In this document: in pieces, positions 50,499 to 59,231 of the stretch
Numbering within the stretch: the first letter of the stretch is position 1
Layout of the letters: every line of letters starts with the position of its first letter
DNA from: Solirubrobacterales bacterium
GTDB taxonomy: Bacteria; Actinomycetota; Thermoleophilia; Solirubrobacterales; Solirubrobacteraceae
Length of the DNA: 64,000 nt
Assembly (NCBI GenBank): GCA_019240305.1
Contig: JAFAYP010000573.1
Span: forward strand, 1-64,000
Reading direction: 5' to 3'
The notes under the pieces: generated by a model
Databases searched by the model: none
What the model was told of the DNA's origin: nothing
What the model saw: the letters and a program-made list of their open reading frames with translations, nothing else
Position numbers and translations under genes: made by a program

Positions 50499-50990
50499 AT
50501 GCGCAAGACTCACGTCTACGTTCGCCGAACGCACGTCTACGTCTGCGTTGATTGCGGCGGGACCTTTGAGCATGTTCGTGTCACGAAGGCACGGAAGCGG
50601 TGCCCCGGGTGCGCGCCGGGTGGCATGCGTCCTGCGACACGGCCGTGCGTTGCCTGCAGCAACCCCGCTGCATCGTCTAGGCACTGGTACTGCAATGTGT
50701 GCAGCGCCAAGGCACGCCTTCGTCGTCGTGGCCGTCCTCGCCAACCGCACGTGCTCAGCACGGCCGAGCGGGGATACGGGCGGGAGCACGCGAAGCTTCG
50801 CAGGCAGTGGCTGGCGACCGTGAGGGCGGGGGGCGTCCGGTGCTGGAGGTGCGGCTCTCCCATCCTTCCGATGGAGCCGTGGGACCTGGGGCACAACGAC
50901 TTCGACAGGACCGCCCACGCCGGGCCTGAGCACCGCTCCTGCAACAGGGGAGCGCCTTGGAGGAGGCAGCATGCCCGACCAGCGCGCTGA
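50499..50990 (+). CDS. HNH endonuclease next to the terminase
   Basis: 163 residues. Two Cys fingers (VCVDCGGTFEH, CPGC, CVACSNP, YCNVCSAK) lead to the HNH core: GYGREHAKLRRQWLATVRAG, RCWRCGSPILPMEPWDLGHN, HAGPEHRSCNRG. Phages of this type use an HNH protein with TerL for cos cleavage. Its place directly before TerS supports that. Confidence 0.85.
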   Translation: MRKTHVYVRRTHVYVCVDCGGTFEHVRVTKARKRCPGCAPGGMRPATRPCVACSNPAASSRHWYCNVCSAKARLRRRGRPRQPHVLSTAERGYGREHAKLRRQWLATVRAGGVRCWRCGSPILPMEPWDLGHNDFDRTAHAGPEHRSCNRGAPWRRQHARPAR

Positions 50991-51342
50991 GGCCCTTGCG
51001 ATGCGTGACGCGGGCCGAGACATTGACGATATCGCTGCCCACTTTGAGGTAAACAAGGCGACGGTCTATCGCTGGATCAACGCCGCGAAGGATGGGCCGG
51101 GTCCCACAGAGCGCTCCGCGCGCGCCCTGATCGCCACTTGGGGCGAGCTCGACGAAACCCGCTCCTTGGTTGCCGAGACGATGCTGACCTACGCCGTCAC
51201 GGCCGACAAGGGCCGCAGGGCGACCGTGGGCGTGATGGCCTCGGCCGGCGTGGCCGCCGCGAAGGAGCTGGACGCGATGACGCAGCGCCTCGGGCAGAGT
51301 TCGGGCTTTGAAGAGCTGACCCGCGCGCTGCTGGAAGCGTGA
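50971..51342 (+). CDS. Terminase small subunit
   Basis: 123 residues. N-terminal helix-turn-helix (AMRDAGRDIDDIAAHFEVNK, ATVYRWINAAKDG), then a helical oligomerisation part ending GFEELTRALLEA. It should bind the packaging site. It lies between the HNH and TerL genes, with GTGA overlap to TerL. Confidence 0.82.
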   Translation: MPDQRAEALAMRDAGRDIDDIAAHFEVNKATVYRWINAAKDGPGPTERSARALIATWGELDETRSLVAETMLTYAVTADKGRRATVGVMASAGVAAAKELDAMTQRLGQSSGFEELTRALLEA

Positions 51343-52757
51343 CCGGAGCGCCACGATGGGCGACGTCGAGGACCCCATCGCGCCGGACGCTCGGAGGGGC
51401 CGCCCACAGGATCAGCAAGCTGCTCGGGCAGCCTTTCATGCCCTGGCAGCGCGAGGTTGCCGACGTGGCGCTTGAGCTAGACGACAGCGGGCGTCTCGTG
51501 TACCGCGACGTGGGGCTGATAACGCCCCGGCAGTCGGGCAAGAGCACACTGATCCTCTCGCTGATCTTGACGCGCTGCATCGTGGCCGCGAACCAGCATG
51601 TCGTCTACTGCGCGCAGAGCGCGCTTGATGCCCGCAAGCAGTGGGTCAATAACTGGTCCCCTGTGGTCGAGGGATCGGCGATCGGCTCATCGGTGCGTGT
51701 CCGCCTAGCGCCGGGCGACGAGGGCTGGTGGTTCCCGAACGGCTCTCACCAGAGCATCGCGGCGAGCACGGTGAAGGCTGGTCACGGGCAGGTGGTCGAC
51801 ACCGCGATCGTGGACGAGGCGTTCGCCTACCAGGACGATCGCATTGAGCAGGCGCTACGGCCCGCGACGATGACCCGGAACCGCCCTGGCATGCTCGGGG
51901 CGCAGTTCTGGATCGTCTCTACCGTGGGGGTGCCGTCGTTCAGCACCTACCTGCTGGCGAAGACTGAGCGAGGCCGTGCCGCTGTCGACGAGGGCTTGAC
52001 GGAGGGCACCTGCTACTTCGAGTATTCGGCGCCGCAGGATGCCGACCCGGGGGACCCTGCGACGTGGCGGGCGTGCATGCCGGCGCTGGGGTACACGGTG
52101 GACGAGGACACGATCCGGGCGGCGTTTGAGTCGATGACCCGGAGCGAGTTCCGTCGCGCGTTCCTCAACCAGTGGGTGACGGCACTCGGCGACCCGATCG
52201 TGCCGATCGACCACTGGAACCTGCTCGCCCGGCCGGAGGCTCCTAGGCCGCCCTGGGTGGTCCTGGGGCTGGACATTGACCGTCAGGACGCCCATGCCGC
52301 GCTTGTGGCCGTCGGCGAGATTGACGATGGGCCGCAGGGTGGCCCGAAGGGGCTACAGGGCGGCGTGCTTGAGGCCGGCGATCGGACGGACTGGCTTCTG
52401 CCGGCCCTTGCGGACCAGGTGGCCCGGTTTGATCGTCCCCATGTCGTCGTGGACGAGCGCGCATGTCGACACATGCTGCCCGAGATTGAGCGCATCGCCG
52501 GCTTTGACCGGGTGATCGCGCTGAAGACGAGCGAAGTGCCTCCTGCGTGCGCGTTCTGGCTGCGACTGATTCAGCAGCAGCGTGCTTGGCATCGCGGCGA
52601 GCCCGAGCTGACCGCTGCACTGGTTGGCGCTGGGCAGCGGCGCCTCGGTGACGGGTGGGCTTGGAGTCGGGCGCAGTCCGGAGTGGATATCAGCCCCTTG
52701 GTGGCGTTCACCTTGGCGTGCTCGTTCTGGCTGGGAGCGTGGGGTGACGAGACGTAG
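51339..52757 (+). CDS. Terminase large subunit
   Basis: 472-residue packaging motor. Walker A-like LITPRQSGKSTLILSLILTR, Walker B VVDTAIVDEAFAYQD, coupling region STVGVPSFSTYLLAK. A C-terminal RNase-H-type nuclease begins WVVLGLDIDRQDAHAALVAV, with further acids in RPHVVVDERACRH and GVDISPLVAFTLA. Start is GTG, overlapping the TerS stop. Confidence 0.93.
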   Translation: MTGAPRWATSRTPSRRTLGGAAHRISKLLGQPFMPWQREVADVALELDDSGRLVYRDVGLITPRQSGKSTLILSLILTRCIVAANQHVVYCAQSALDARKQWVNNWSPVVEGSAIGSSVRVRLAPGDEGWWFPNGSHQSIAASTVKAGHGQVVDTAIVDEAFAYQDDRIEQALRPATMTRNRPGMLGAQFWIVSTVGVPSFSTYLLAKTERGRAAVDEGLTEGTCYFEYSAPQDADPGDPATWRACMPALGYTVDEDTIRAAFESMTRSEFRRAFLNQWVTALGDPIVPIDHWNLLARPEAPRPPWVVLGLDIDRQDAHAALVAVGEIDDGPQGGPKGLQGGVLEAGDRTDWLLPALADQVARFDRPHVVVDERACRHMLPEIERIAGFDRVIALKTSEVPPACAFWLRLIQQQRAWHRGEPELTAALVGAGQRRLGDGWAWSRAQSGVDISPLVAFTLACSFWLGAWGDET

Positions 52758-52786
52758 GACTTGCAACCACGAGCACGGGAGGAACC

Positions 52787-53137
52787 GTGATCCGAGAGCA
52801 TCTTGACCAGCTCATCTCCGAGCTGGGCGAGCACATGGAGAAGACCGAGCGGCTGCGTGGCGAGCTGAGGAAGCACGTCGCAAGAGCTGAGCAGCAGCTA
52901 TTGGAGCGCGTGGGCCGCGAGGCCGAGCTGCGCAATCAGATCGAGGACCACGAGGCGAACCTGCGCGCCGACGGCCACGTGGTGGCTCCTCACGCGCCGC
53001 ATGTTGACGCTGGCCAGCCAGCCGCCGCCATTGAGGCGGCCACGGCCGTGAAGGGTTCGACGGCGTTCAAGCCCGATTCGAGCAGGATGGGTCCCGAGAA
53101 GGGTCCGAGCCCGGGCCCGAAGCCGTCCCGGCCGTAG
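52787..53137 (+). CDS. Coiled-coil phage protein
   Basis: 116 residues: a helical, heptad-rich N-terminal half (IREHLDQLISELGEHMEKTE, ELRKHVARAEQQLLERVGRE) and a Pro-rich tail. GTG start with GGGAGGAACC upstream. Such proteins between TerL and portal may help head assembly; function not known. Confidence 0.6.
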   Translation: MIREHLDQLISELGEHMEKTERLRGELRKHVARAEQQLLERVGREAELRNQIEDHEANLRADGHVVAPHAPHVDAGQPAAAIEAATAVKGSTAFKPDSSRMGPEKGPSPGPKPSRP

Positions 53138-53146
53138 CCGCCCGAC

Positions 53147-53527
53147 GTGGATCTCTCCAGCGGGTTTGACATCCCGAACCCGTACGGGCTGCTGGCGTCG
53201 GACTTCGGCTTCGACGTCGCCGGATACCGGGCGGCCCTGGGGTTCCTGGGCGACCTGGCGAGCGGCACTGAGCATGACCGCGCGCTGGCGGCCAACGGGG
53301 GCTCGCTGGCCCTGCTGACGGGGTGGAAGGGTTCGCCCAAGTTCCGTCGCGTGTACGCGAAGTGCCTTGAGGCGGCCCGAACGAACACGGAGAGGCCGAT
53401 CGTGCGGCAGATCCCTGTCGTTCCGGTGCTGCCGCCCTCGGGCCAGCAGCGGTTCATTCCCGTTGAGGAGGTGCCGCGGAACGCTGGGCCCTTCACGAGT
53501 ACCCCAGCGCCCACTGTGGGGCTGTGA
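53147..53527 (+). CDS. Phage protein of unknown function, 126 residues
   Basis: GTG start: DLSSGFDIPNPYGLLASDFG, then LGFLGDLASGTEHDRALAAN and LLTGWKGSPKFRRVYAKCLE. Found in the head module before the portal. No family recognised. Confidence 0.6.
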   Translation: MDLSSGFDIPNPYGLLASDFGFDVAGYRAALGFLGDLASGTEHDRALAANGGSLALLTGWKGSPKFRRVYAKCLEAARTNTERPIVRQIPVVPVLPPSGQQRFIPVEEVPRNAGPFTSTPAPTVGL

Positions 53528-53730
53528 TGAATCTGCCGCCCTCGTTCCGCCATCAGGCTCGGTCGGCCGCTCCGGCGTCGCCGACGTCGATCCTTGACGA
53601 TATCGAGCGGGCGCACGAGGCCGAGTACGCCGACCTGCTCAGGTATGCGGCTATTCGCGCTCGCGCGTTTGCTCCGCGGCCCGAGGAGCGGCCGGGATGG
53701 TGGGCAGCGTTCAAACGGTGGCGCCGGTGA
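53524..53730 (+). CDS. Small phage protein, 68 residues
   Basis: MNLPPSFRHQARSAAPASPT, then DDIERAHEAEYADLLRYAAI and a basic end. Overlaps both neighbours by GTGA-type junctions. Unknown function. Confidence 0.55.
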   Translation: MMNLPPSFRHQARSAAPASPTSILDDIERAHEAEYADLLRYAAIRARAFAPRPEERPGWWAAFKRWRR

Positions 53731-53903
53731 GCACCGAGGCCGAGCGCGAGCTTGTCAAGGCCGGGGATGCGCTGGCGGGCATGCTCGGGGTGGCTGTCGC
53801 GGCGATGGACTCGCGCGAGCTGTTCTCGCCGATCGAATCGGATCTGGTGCGCTCTGAGATTCTGCGGTGGCATCACGTGAAGGCGACCACGTCGGACGAG
53901 TGA
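53727..53903 (+). CDS. Small helical phage protein, 58 residues
   Basis: GTG at 53727 overlaps the previous stop: VSTEAERELVKAGDALAGML, then helical text to HHVKATTSDE. Unknown function. Confidence 0.5.
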   Translation: MSTEAERELVKAGDALAGMLGVAVAAMDSRELFSPIESDLVRSEILRWHHVKATTSDE

Positions 53904-54175
53904 GAGCTCGCCCACGCCGCGGCGTGCAGCGCAAGACCGGGGACCGGGGCTACGGTGGCGAGCACCAGCGTCTCCGCAAGCGGTGGATCCCGATCGTGGC
54001 CGCGGGCGGTGTCATGTGCGCCCGCTGCAAACGGCCGATCTGGCCCGGCGAGCCTTGGGACCTCGATCACACGCAGGATCGGACGGGCTACCTCGGCCCC
54101 AGCCATGCGCGTTGTAACCGCGCCACTGCTGGCCGGCGCCCTCGTCGTGTCCGCCGAATCTCAAGAGGGTGGTGA
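53900..54175 (+). CDS. Second HNH endonuclease
   Basis: 91 residues: GDRGYGGEHQRLRKRWIPIV, MCARCKRPIWPGEPWDLDHT, GYLGPSHARCNRATAG. The HNH core is complete, with D-H, H and N positions and four Cys. It is closely similar in plan to the HNH at 50499 but lacks the N-terminal fingers. GTG start overlaps the previous stop. Confidence 0.82.
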   Translation: MRARPRRGVQRKTGDRGYGGEHQRLRKRWIPIVAAGGVMCARCKRPIWPGEPWDLDHTQDRTGYLGPSHARCNRATAGRRPRRVRRISRGW

Positions 54176-54178
54176 GCC

Positions 54179-54394
54179 GTGAAGGTAGGAGACATCCTCG
54201 AGTGGCTTGCCGGCGCTGCCTTCACGGCGGCTGCCTTTCTCGCCACCGGCCGCCCTTGGCCCGCTCTCGTGGTTGCGGGGGCTTGTCTCATGTACGAGGC
54301 GCAGTGCTGGGCGGGGCATGATTTCGCGCCCGTGCGCCCCGGCTGGCTGCGGTGGCCTTCTCGGCTGCGCCGTCGCGGGCGGGAGGAGTCTTGA
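54179..54394 (+). CDS. Small phage membrane protein
   Basis: 71 residues with a membrane helix pair (EWLAGAAFTAAAFLATG, PALVVAGACLMYEAQCWAG) and a basic C-terminal tail. GTG start. Its stop overlaps the portal start (TTGA). Role unknown. Confidence 0.6.
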   Translation: MKVGDILEWLAGAAFTAAAFLATGRPWPALVVAGACLMYEAQCWAGHDFAPVRPGWLRWPSRLRRRGREES

Positions 54395-55761
54395 CGCTCG
54401 CGCGACTTCGGGAGGCCCGGGCTGGCGCTGCCGTTGAGCAGCGCAACCTCGCGGGCATGAACTATGGCAACGGCTACGCGTACGCGGACCCTCACGCCAT
54501 CCCGCCGCACGGCTGGAACAATATGGCGCGGGCTGGTGTGCTTGTCACCCCGCACACGCTTCTGCAGGTTGACGTGGTTTACACGGCGCTGCGGATCATC
54601 TCGAACAACATCATCAAGATGGGCAACCTCCGGGCGTACGCGGAGGGCTATTCGCAGGACAACGTGGTCTATCGCCAGTTCCTGCGCCAACAGCCGGCGA
54701 TCCTGACGAACACGTTCGGTGGGGGGAACCTCGGTGGCATCGGCGGGTCGATGATGCAGTGCACCGGCATCGACCGGACGATCTGGTCGATGGCGCTGTT
54801 CGGCGAGGCGTTCTGGTACATCCTCGATCGCGATCGCCTTGAGCGTCCACGGACGATAGAGGTGCTGCACCCCGCGTTCATGGAAGTGAAGATTGACGAT
54901 GGCCAAGTGCAGTACCTCTACGGCAGCAGCAATAACCGTCAGGTACTGGACTTGTGGAACGTGGTTCACGTTCCGATGAAGTCGCTGCCGGGCGCGCGCC
55001 GAGCGCTCAACCCGACCGACTACGCGGGGGTTGCCGGCGCGCTAGCGATGGCCGCCTACGAGTTCGGCTCGACCTGGTTCAGCCAGGGCGCGTCCCCGTC
55101 GTTCATCCTGTCGACCGACCAGAAGCTCGGCAAGGACGAGATCGACCGGATCGCCCAGAAGTTCCTTATCGAGCATAGTGGCCTGTCGCAAGCGCACCTT
55201 CCACTCGTGCTGGACTCGGGCGTGAAGGCCACGAAGGCCTTGAACACGCCCGACGAGGCGCAGTACCTGCAAACGCTTGAGTATGCCCGCCAGGTGATCG
55301 GCGCGTGGTTCGGTATCCCGCAGTCGCGGATGCCGAACGCGCTCCAGCGCCAGTCGCCAATGCCTCCGCATGCCCGGCAGGAGGAGGCGATCGGCTTCCA
55401 GCTGGACACCCTGTCGGGGTACATCGTGCCGCTTGAGGAAGTGTATTCGGCGTTGCTGCCGGCTGGACAGTTCGCCTGCTTCGATGAGCAGCAGTTGTCG
55501 AAGCCGGACGCGCAGTTCCAGGCGATCAAGATCCAGGCGCTGCGGATGACGCAGGCGGCGTCGATCAACGATGTCCGTACCCGGGAGCTCGGGTGGGCGC
55601 CCGTGGATGGCGGTGACGATGTGATCGCGCCGTTCGCTTCGAACGTGGCGCCTGGCCAGACGGGTTCGCAGGCTCCGCAGTCCTCGTCCGGCTCGCCTGT
55701 GGATGAGGCTGACGACGATCCGCCTGCGGCGCAGGCGAGAGGCGCTGGATTGGGAACTTGA
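54391..55761 (+). CDS. Portal protein
   Basis: 456 residues. The HK97-type portal pattern includes VDVVYTALRIISNNIIKMGN, MALFGEAFWYILDRDR, DYAGVAGALAMAAYEFGSTW, PSFILSTDQKLGKDEIDRIA, and YARQVIGAWFGIPQSRM with C-terminal IVPLEEVYSALLPAGQ. The start is TTG at 54391, overlapping the previous stop. It forms the ring through which DNA enters the head. Confidence 0.9.
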   Translation: MTLARLREARAGAAVEQRNLAGMNYGNGYAYADPHAIPPHGWNNMARAGVLVTPHTLLQVDVVYTALRIISNNIIKMGNLRAYAEGYSQDNVVYRQFLRQQPAILTNTFGGGNLGGIGGSMMQCTGIDRTIWSMALFGEAFWYILDRDRLERPRTIEVLHPAFMEVKIDDGQVQYLYGSSNNRQVLDLWNVVHVPMKSLPGARRALNPTDYAGVAGALAMAAYEFGSTWFSQGASPSFILSTDQKLGKDEIDRIAQKFLIEHSGLSQAHLPLVLDSGVKATKALNTPDEAQYLQTLEYARQVIGAWFGIPQSRMPNALQRQSPMPPHARQEEAIGFQLDTLSGYIVPLEEVYSALLPAGQFACFDEQQLSKPDAQFQAIKIQALRMTQAASINDVRTRELGWAPVDGGDDVIAPFASNVAPGQTGSQAPQSSSGSPVDEADDDPPAAQARGAGLGT

Positions 55762-55803
55762 GCGCGACGACGAGAAGTCGTTGCTGCTCGCCTTGACGTA
55801 GAG

Positions 55804-57396
55804 TTGACCGAGGAGGTCACGATCCGTACCCAGACACAGGACGTGGCCGAGAACGTCGAGCCGCGCAAGGACTACACGCAGGCCGAGCGGGACAAGGCCG
55901 CCAAGGAGGGCGCGGCCCTCAGCGACGGCAGCTTCCCGATCTACAGCCAGGCGGACGCCGAGAACGCTTGGAGGCTGCGTAACAACGGCGACCACGCCGA
56001 GGCATCCGTGGTCGCGCATATCAAGAAGCGCGTCAAGGCGCTCGGGCTGAAGATGCCCAGTGACGACGACTCGCGAGCGCAGGCGAAGGACTGCTCGACG
56101 TGCGATGGCACCGGGAAGATCATGGACGGCAACCGCAAGTGCCCGGATTGCAACGGCACTGGTTCGCTTGCGAACGACGGCTCGGCTCCCGAGCAGCGGA
56201 CGCCGCTGAGGGCTCGGAAGCCTGGGCGCAAGGAGCGCCACCGGGCCGTCCCGCTCATACCCGAGGTCCGGCATTACAACGCCACTGACCTTGAGGTTCG
56301 CAGCGTCCGGGACTCCGACGAGATCATCATCACCGGCTCCGCCATCGTGTACGACTCCCCGTACGTCGTCCGGGACATCTTCGGCGAGTTCGAGGAGCGC
56401 ATGATGCCCGGATGCGTCGCCGACCTGCTCAATCGCGGGGTGGACTGCCGGCTGCTGCTCAACCACGAGGGGCTGGCGATGGCGCGCACCACCGCGCGGA
56501 CGCTCACCCTTGCCGACACGCCCCGGTCGCTGAACATTGAGGCTCGACTGGACGCCCGGCAGCATCTCGCGAACGACTTCGCGATCGCCGTCGAGCGGGG
56601 CGACATGAACCAGATGTCCGTCGGCATGGTCGTCAGCCTTGACGAGTGGGGCGACAACGGGACGCTTGAAACCCGGGACGTGTACAAGCTGGACAACCTG
56701 CTGGACGTGAGCGGGGTGACTTACCCGTGCTCGCCAAGCACGAATCTCGCGGTTGCGCAGCGCATGGCGATGGAGATGCCCGTCGAGTCGCGAGCGCGCG
56801 TCCGGCGCCTGTACGCGGACGTTCGTGCGGGCAAGGTGCTCTCGGACACGAATCAGGGCAAGATCGTGGAGGCCGCGAAGGCGATCCATACCGTCCTTTC
56901 GGCATCGGGCTTCGATCCTTCGAGCCTGATCGAGGCCGACGACAGTGCCGAGCCGGACGCGGCTGGCACGTTGAACGAGGATGCCTCGGTCGGGGGTGAC
57001 GTCGAAAATGGCGAGGGTTCGTCCACGGACGCGGCTGACGGCTCGGGTGACCTGAGCGGCAGCCTTCGTCAAGAGGATCCGGGCGAGAAGATCCGCGACG
57101 ACGAGCCGGTGGCGGCTGAGCGTCGCGACGATCCCACTCCCGAGGATCATGGCATCGCTTGGGGGCTGAAGGACCTCAAGGCCCAGATCGCCCAAGTGAA
57201 GGCGAGACAGCTCGCCGATCCGGACAACGCGACCGACCCGGACGACAAGGCCGTGATGGAAGCCATCAGCGCCGCCGAGGCGGCGATCGACAAGGCCATC
57301 GTCGCGCAGTCGAAGGATGGTCACGCCGACAGTCGGTCCAAGACTTTGACCGCGCTTCGCATCCGTGCGGAGGCGCACAAGCTGCGGGTCCTGTAG
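55804..57396 (+). CDS. Prohead protease with extra N- and C-terminal domains
   Basis: 530 residues, unusually long. The N-terminal region (KDYTQAERDKAAKEGAALSD to KKRVKALGL) is a small helical domain of the DUF6582 type. It is followed by a DnaJ-like zinc knuckle (CSTCDGTGKIMD, CPDCNGTG). The HK97 protease core then shows IIITGSAIVYDSP, DCRLLLNHEGLAMARTTA (active His) and MNQMSVGMVV (Ser). A long acidic C-terminus may be a scaffold. The TTG start is uncertain. Confidence 0.82.
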   Translation: MTEEVTIRTQTQDVAENVEPRKDYTQAERDKAAKEGAALSDGSFPIYSQADAENAWRLRNNGDHAEASVVAHIKKRVKALGLKMPSDDDSRAQAKDCSTCDGTGKIMDGNRKCPDCNGTGSLANDGSAPEQRTPLRARKPGRKERHRAVPLIPEVRHYNATDLEVRSVRDSDEIIITGSAIVYDSPYVVRDIFGEFEERMMPGCVADLLNRGVDCRLLLNHEGLAMARTTARTLTLADTPRSLNIEARLDARQHLANDFAIAVERGDMNQMSVGMVVSLDEWGDNGTLETRDVYKLDNLLDVSGVTYPCSPSTNLAVAQRMAMEMPVESRARVRRLYADVRAGKVLSDTNQGKIVEAAKAIHTVLSASGFDPSSLIEADDSAEPDAAGTLNEDASVGGDVENGEGSSTDAADGSGDLSGSLRQEDPGEKIRDDEPVAAERRDDPTPEDHGIAWGLKDLKAQIAQVKARQLADPDNATDPDDKAVMEAISAAEAAIDKAIVAQSKDGHADSRSKTLTALRIRAEAHKLRVL

Positions 57397-57408
57397 GGCC
57401 CGACAAAT

Positions 57409-57423
57409 CCCCGCGAAGCGGGG
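57409..57423 (+). terminator. Stem-loop between protease and capsid genes
   Basis: CCCCGC-GAA-GCGGGG: 6-bp stem with a tight loop, 13 bp beyond the protease stop. A second hairpin, GAGGC-GAA-GCCTC (57448-57460), and a 12-bp direct repeat, GCCTCGCAGTAC (57425, 57456), follow. They may tune capsid expression by attenuation or mRNA processing. Confidence 0.55.
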
Positions 57424-57575
57424 TGCCTCGCAGTACTTACGTACGAAGAGGCGAAGCCTCGCAGTACCGCATTCACGAGGTCCGGGAGTTCGCTCAGGCC
57501 AAGGCGAACAGTACCGCTCGCGGATGGTCCGGGAGGCGTGGTGTTCACATACACCACAATGAAAGGAGTGGGTTC

Positions 57576-59120
57576 TTGAACCCGCTGAAGGCGCTCCTGG
57601 CGAAGCGCGATAGCGCCGGCCAGGAACTCGAGGGCATCCTCCGCGACCCGGAAACGGGCGAGGAGCGCGAGTCCCTCAGCGACGAGCAGGAGTCCCGGAG
57701 CACCGAGCTCCTAGGCGAGATCAAGGAGCTGGACTCCGAGATCGAGAGGGTCAGCGCCGAGGTCCGCAATCAGAAGATGATTGTCGAGGCTCGGAAGCTG
57801 GTGACGGGTGGCGTGGCTGCGGACGTGAGCGTCGAGGACGAGCCGATGGTCTATGGGCCGGGCTCGCCGAACTCGTTCTACGCGGACTTCATCACCCTGG
57901 ATCGGCGCACTGCGATCGATCCGCGGTATCGCGGTGCGCAGGAGCGCATGCTGAAGTGGTCCGATCAGGTGGAGCGTGAGATCGCCTCGGCGACCGCGTT
58001 CGGCAAGGACGCGGAGCGGCAGCTTCGCGAGATCTACCGGGACTCGTCTGTTGAGTTCACGCACAACGTGATGGCGGAGGTTCGCCAGCGCGGGAAGCTG
58101 GCTCGGGAGCTGAAGGACGGCGTCGAGTCGCGTGCGGTAACGACTGGCGGTGGCGCTACCGCGTCGGCGGCGGGTGGTGGTGCGGCGTCGTTCGTGACGC
58201 CGATCTTCGCTACCCCGTACATCCCGTACCGTGAGTACGGCCGGGCGTTCGCGGACCAGTGCTTCAAGGCTCCGCTGCCTGACTACGGCATGGCAATCTA
58301 CAAGCCGCAGGTGACCGGGCCGGCTGGCGTGGCTCAGTTCACTGAGGCCGGGGTTGTTACCGAGGTTGATCCGAGCGCCGGGTACGCGGTGGCGACGCTG
58401 GCGATCTTCGCTGGCGAGGTCACGCTGTCCCAGGTGGTGCTCGATCGCATGGCGCCGGACTACCGGTTCGATGTCATGTGCGAGGATCAGCTCAAGCGCG
58501 ACTACGATCCCAAGTTCGACAAGTACGTTCTCGCGCAGGCGTTGGCGAATGCCACGTCGCAGGCGTGGACGGGCAACGGTGGCGTGTTCACGCTGACCCC
58601 GCCGTCGGGCAGCCTGCCCGGCTCGGGTGGCTTCTATGGCCAGGTCAGCAAGGCGAAGGCCGCGATGCGCAAGTTGATCGGCACCGTTCTGAACCCGACG
58701 CACCTGTTCCTCGATCCGGCGCGCTACGAGTTCATCGCTGCGTGGTCGGATGCGCAGGGCCGGCCGGTTGTCGTGCCGGACTACGCGGGACCGTTCAACG
58801 CGCTGGCGAACAGCGGGAACGGTGACGCTGGCATTGAGGGCTACACGGGCACCCGGTTCAACGGGCTTCCGGTGTTCACCGATGCCAACCTGCCGACCAC
58901 GGGCGGCACGTTGAACTACGATCAGGCGCTCATCGGGTGCCTGGCCGAGGTTGAGGTCTACGAGGGTAACGCGATCAACCGCGTTCTTCCGCAGACGCTT
59001 GCTACGAATCTCGAGACGATTCTGCAGCGCTACTCGTACGCGACCGTTCTGGTCAACTACAACGGCGCGGTCACCTCGATCAATGGTTCGGGCATGTCGG
59101 CGATCAACTACGTCGACTAG
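57576..59120 (+). CDS. HK97-fold major capsid protein
   Basis: 514 residues. The first 90 residues are charged and helical (a delta/scaffold-like part removed by the protease). The HK97 core follows: TPIFATPYIPYREYGRAFAD, AGYAVATLAIFAGEVTLSQV, LARALANATSQ-type text, IGTVLNPTHLFLDPARYEFI, and GYTGTRFNGLPVFTDANLPT. The TTG start is set by AAAGGAG upstream; a 6-codon leader frame (ATG at 57560) ends overlapping it. Confidence 0.93.
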   Translation: MNPLKALLAKRDSAGQELEGILRDPETGEERESLSDEQESRSTELLGEIKELDSEIERVSAEVRNQKMIVEARKLVTGGVAADVSVEDEPMVYGPGSPNSFYADFITLDRRTAIDPRYRGAQERMLKWSDQVEREIASATAFGKDAERQLREIYRDSSVEFTHNVMAEVRQRGKLARELKDGVESRAVTTGGGATASAAGGGAASFVTPIFATPYIPYREYGRAFADQCFKAPLPDYGMAIYKPQVTGPAGVAQFTEAGVVTEVDPSAGYAVATLAIFAGEVTLSQVVLDRMAPDYRFDVMCEDQLKRDYDPKFDKYVLAQALANATSQAWTGNGGVFTLTPPSGSLPGSGGFYGQVSKAKAAMRKLIGTVLNPTHLFLDPARYEFIAAWSDAQGRPVVVPDYAGPFNALANSGNGDAGIEGYTGTRFNGLPVFTDANLPTTGGTLNYDQALIGCLAEVEVYEGNAINRVLPQTLATNLETILQRYSYATVLVNYNGAVTSINGSGMSAINYVD

Positions 59121-59133
59121 CAGTAGGTAGGCT

Positions 59134-59161
59134 TATCCCCGGCTTGGCGGTCGAGGGGATA
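59134..59161. other. Stem-loop after the capsid gene
   Basis: TATCCCC (59134-59140) pairs with GGGGATA (59155-59161) around a 14-nt loop, just after the capsid stop at 59120. It may be a partial terminator that limits expression of the downstream sugar genes compared with capsid. Confidence 0.5.
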
Positions 59162-59163
59162 GT

Positions 59164-59230
59164 GCGCGCGCCGCTGGGGCGGCGAGGTCGGCTACGGCCT
59201 TGGGCTTGGGTTCGATTCCCGCCCGTGCGC
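59164..59230 (+). tRNA. Short tRNA-like element
   Basis: GCGCGCG (59164-59170) can pair with CGTGCGC (59224-59230) as an acceptor stem with one G-U pair. GGG-TTCGATT-CCC near 59208-59220 is a standard T-arm. GCCGC-TGGG-GCGGC and AGGTC-GGCTAC-GGCCT could be D- and anticodon-arm equivalents, but the second loop is 6 nt, not 7, and total length is only 67 nt. It is either a degenerate phage tRNA or a tRNA mimic. Confidence 0.35.
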
Positions 59231-59231
59231 T

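Noticed and set aside
55042-57378. 778-codon minus-strand open frame
   Set aside because: Antisense to portal and prohead protease; no family text.
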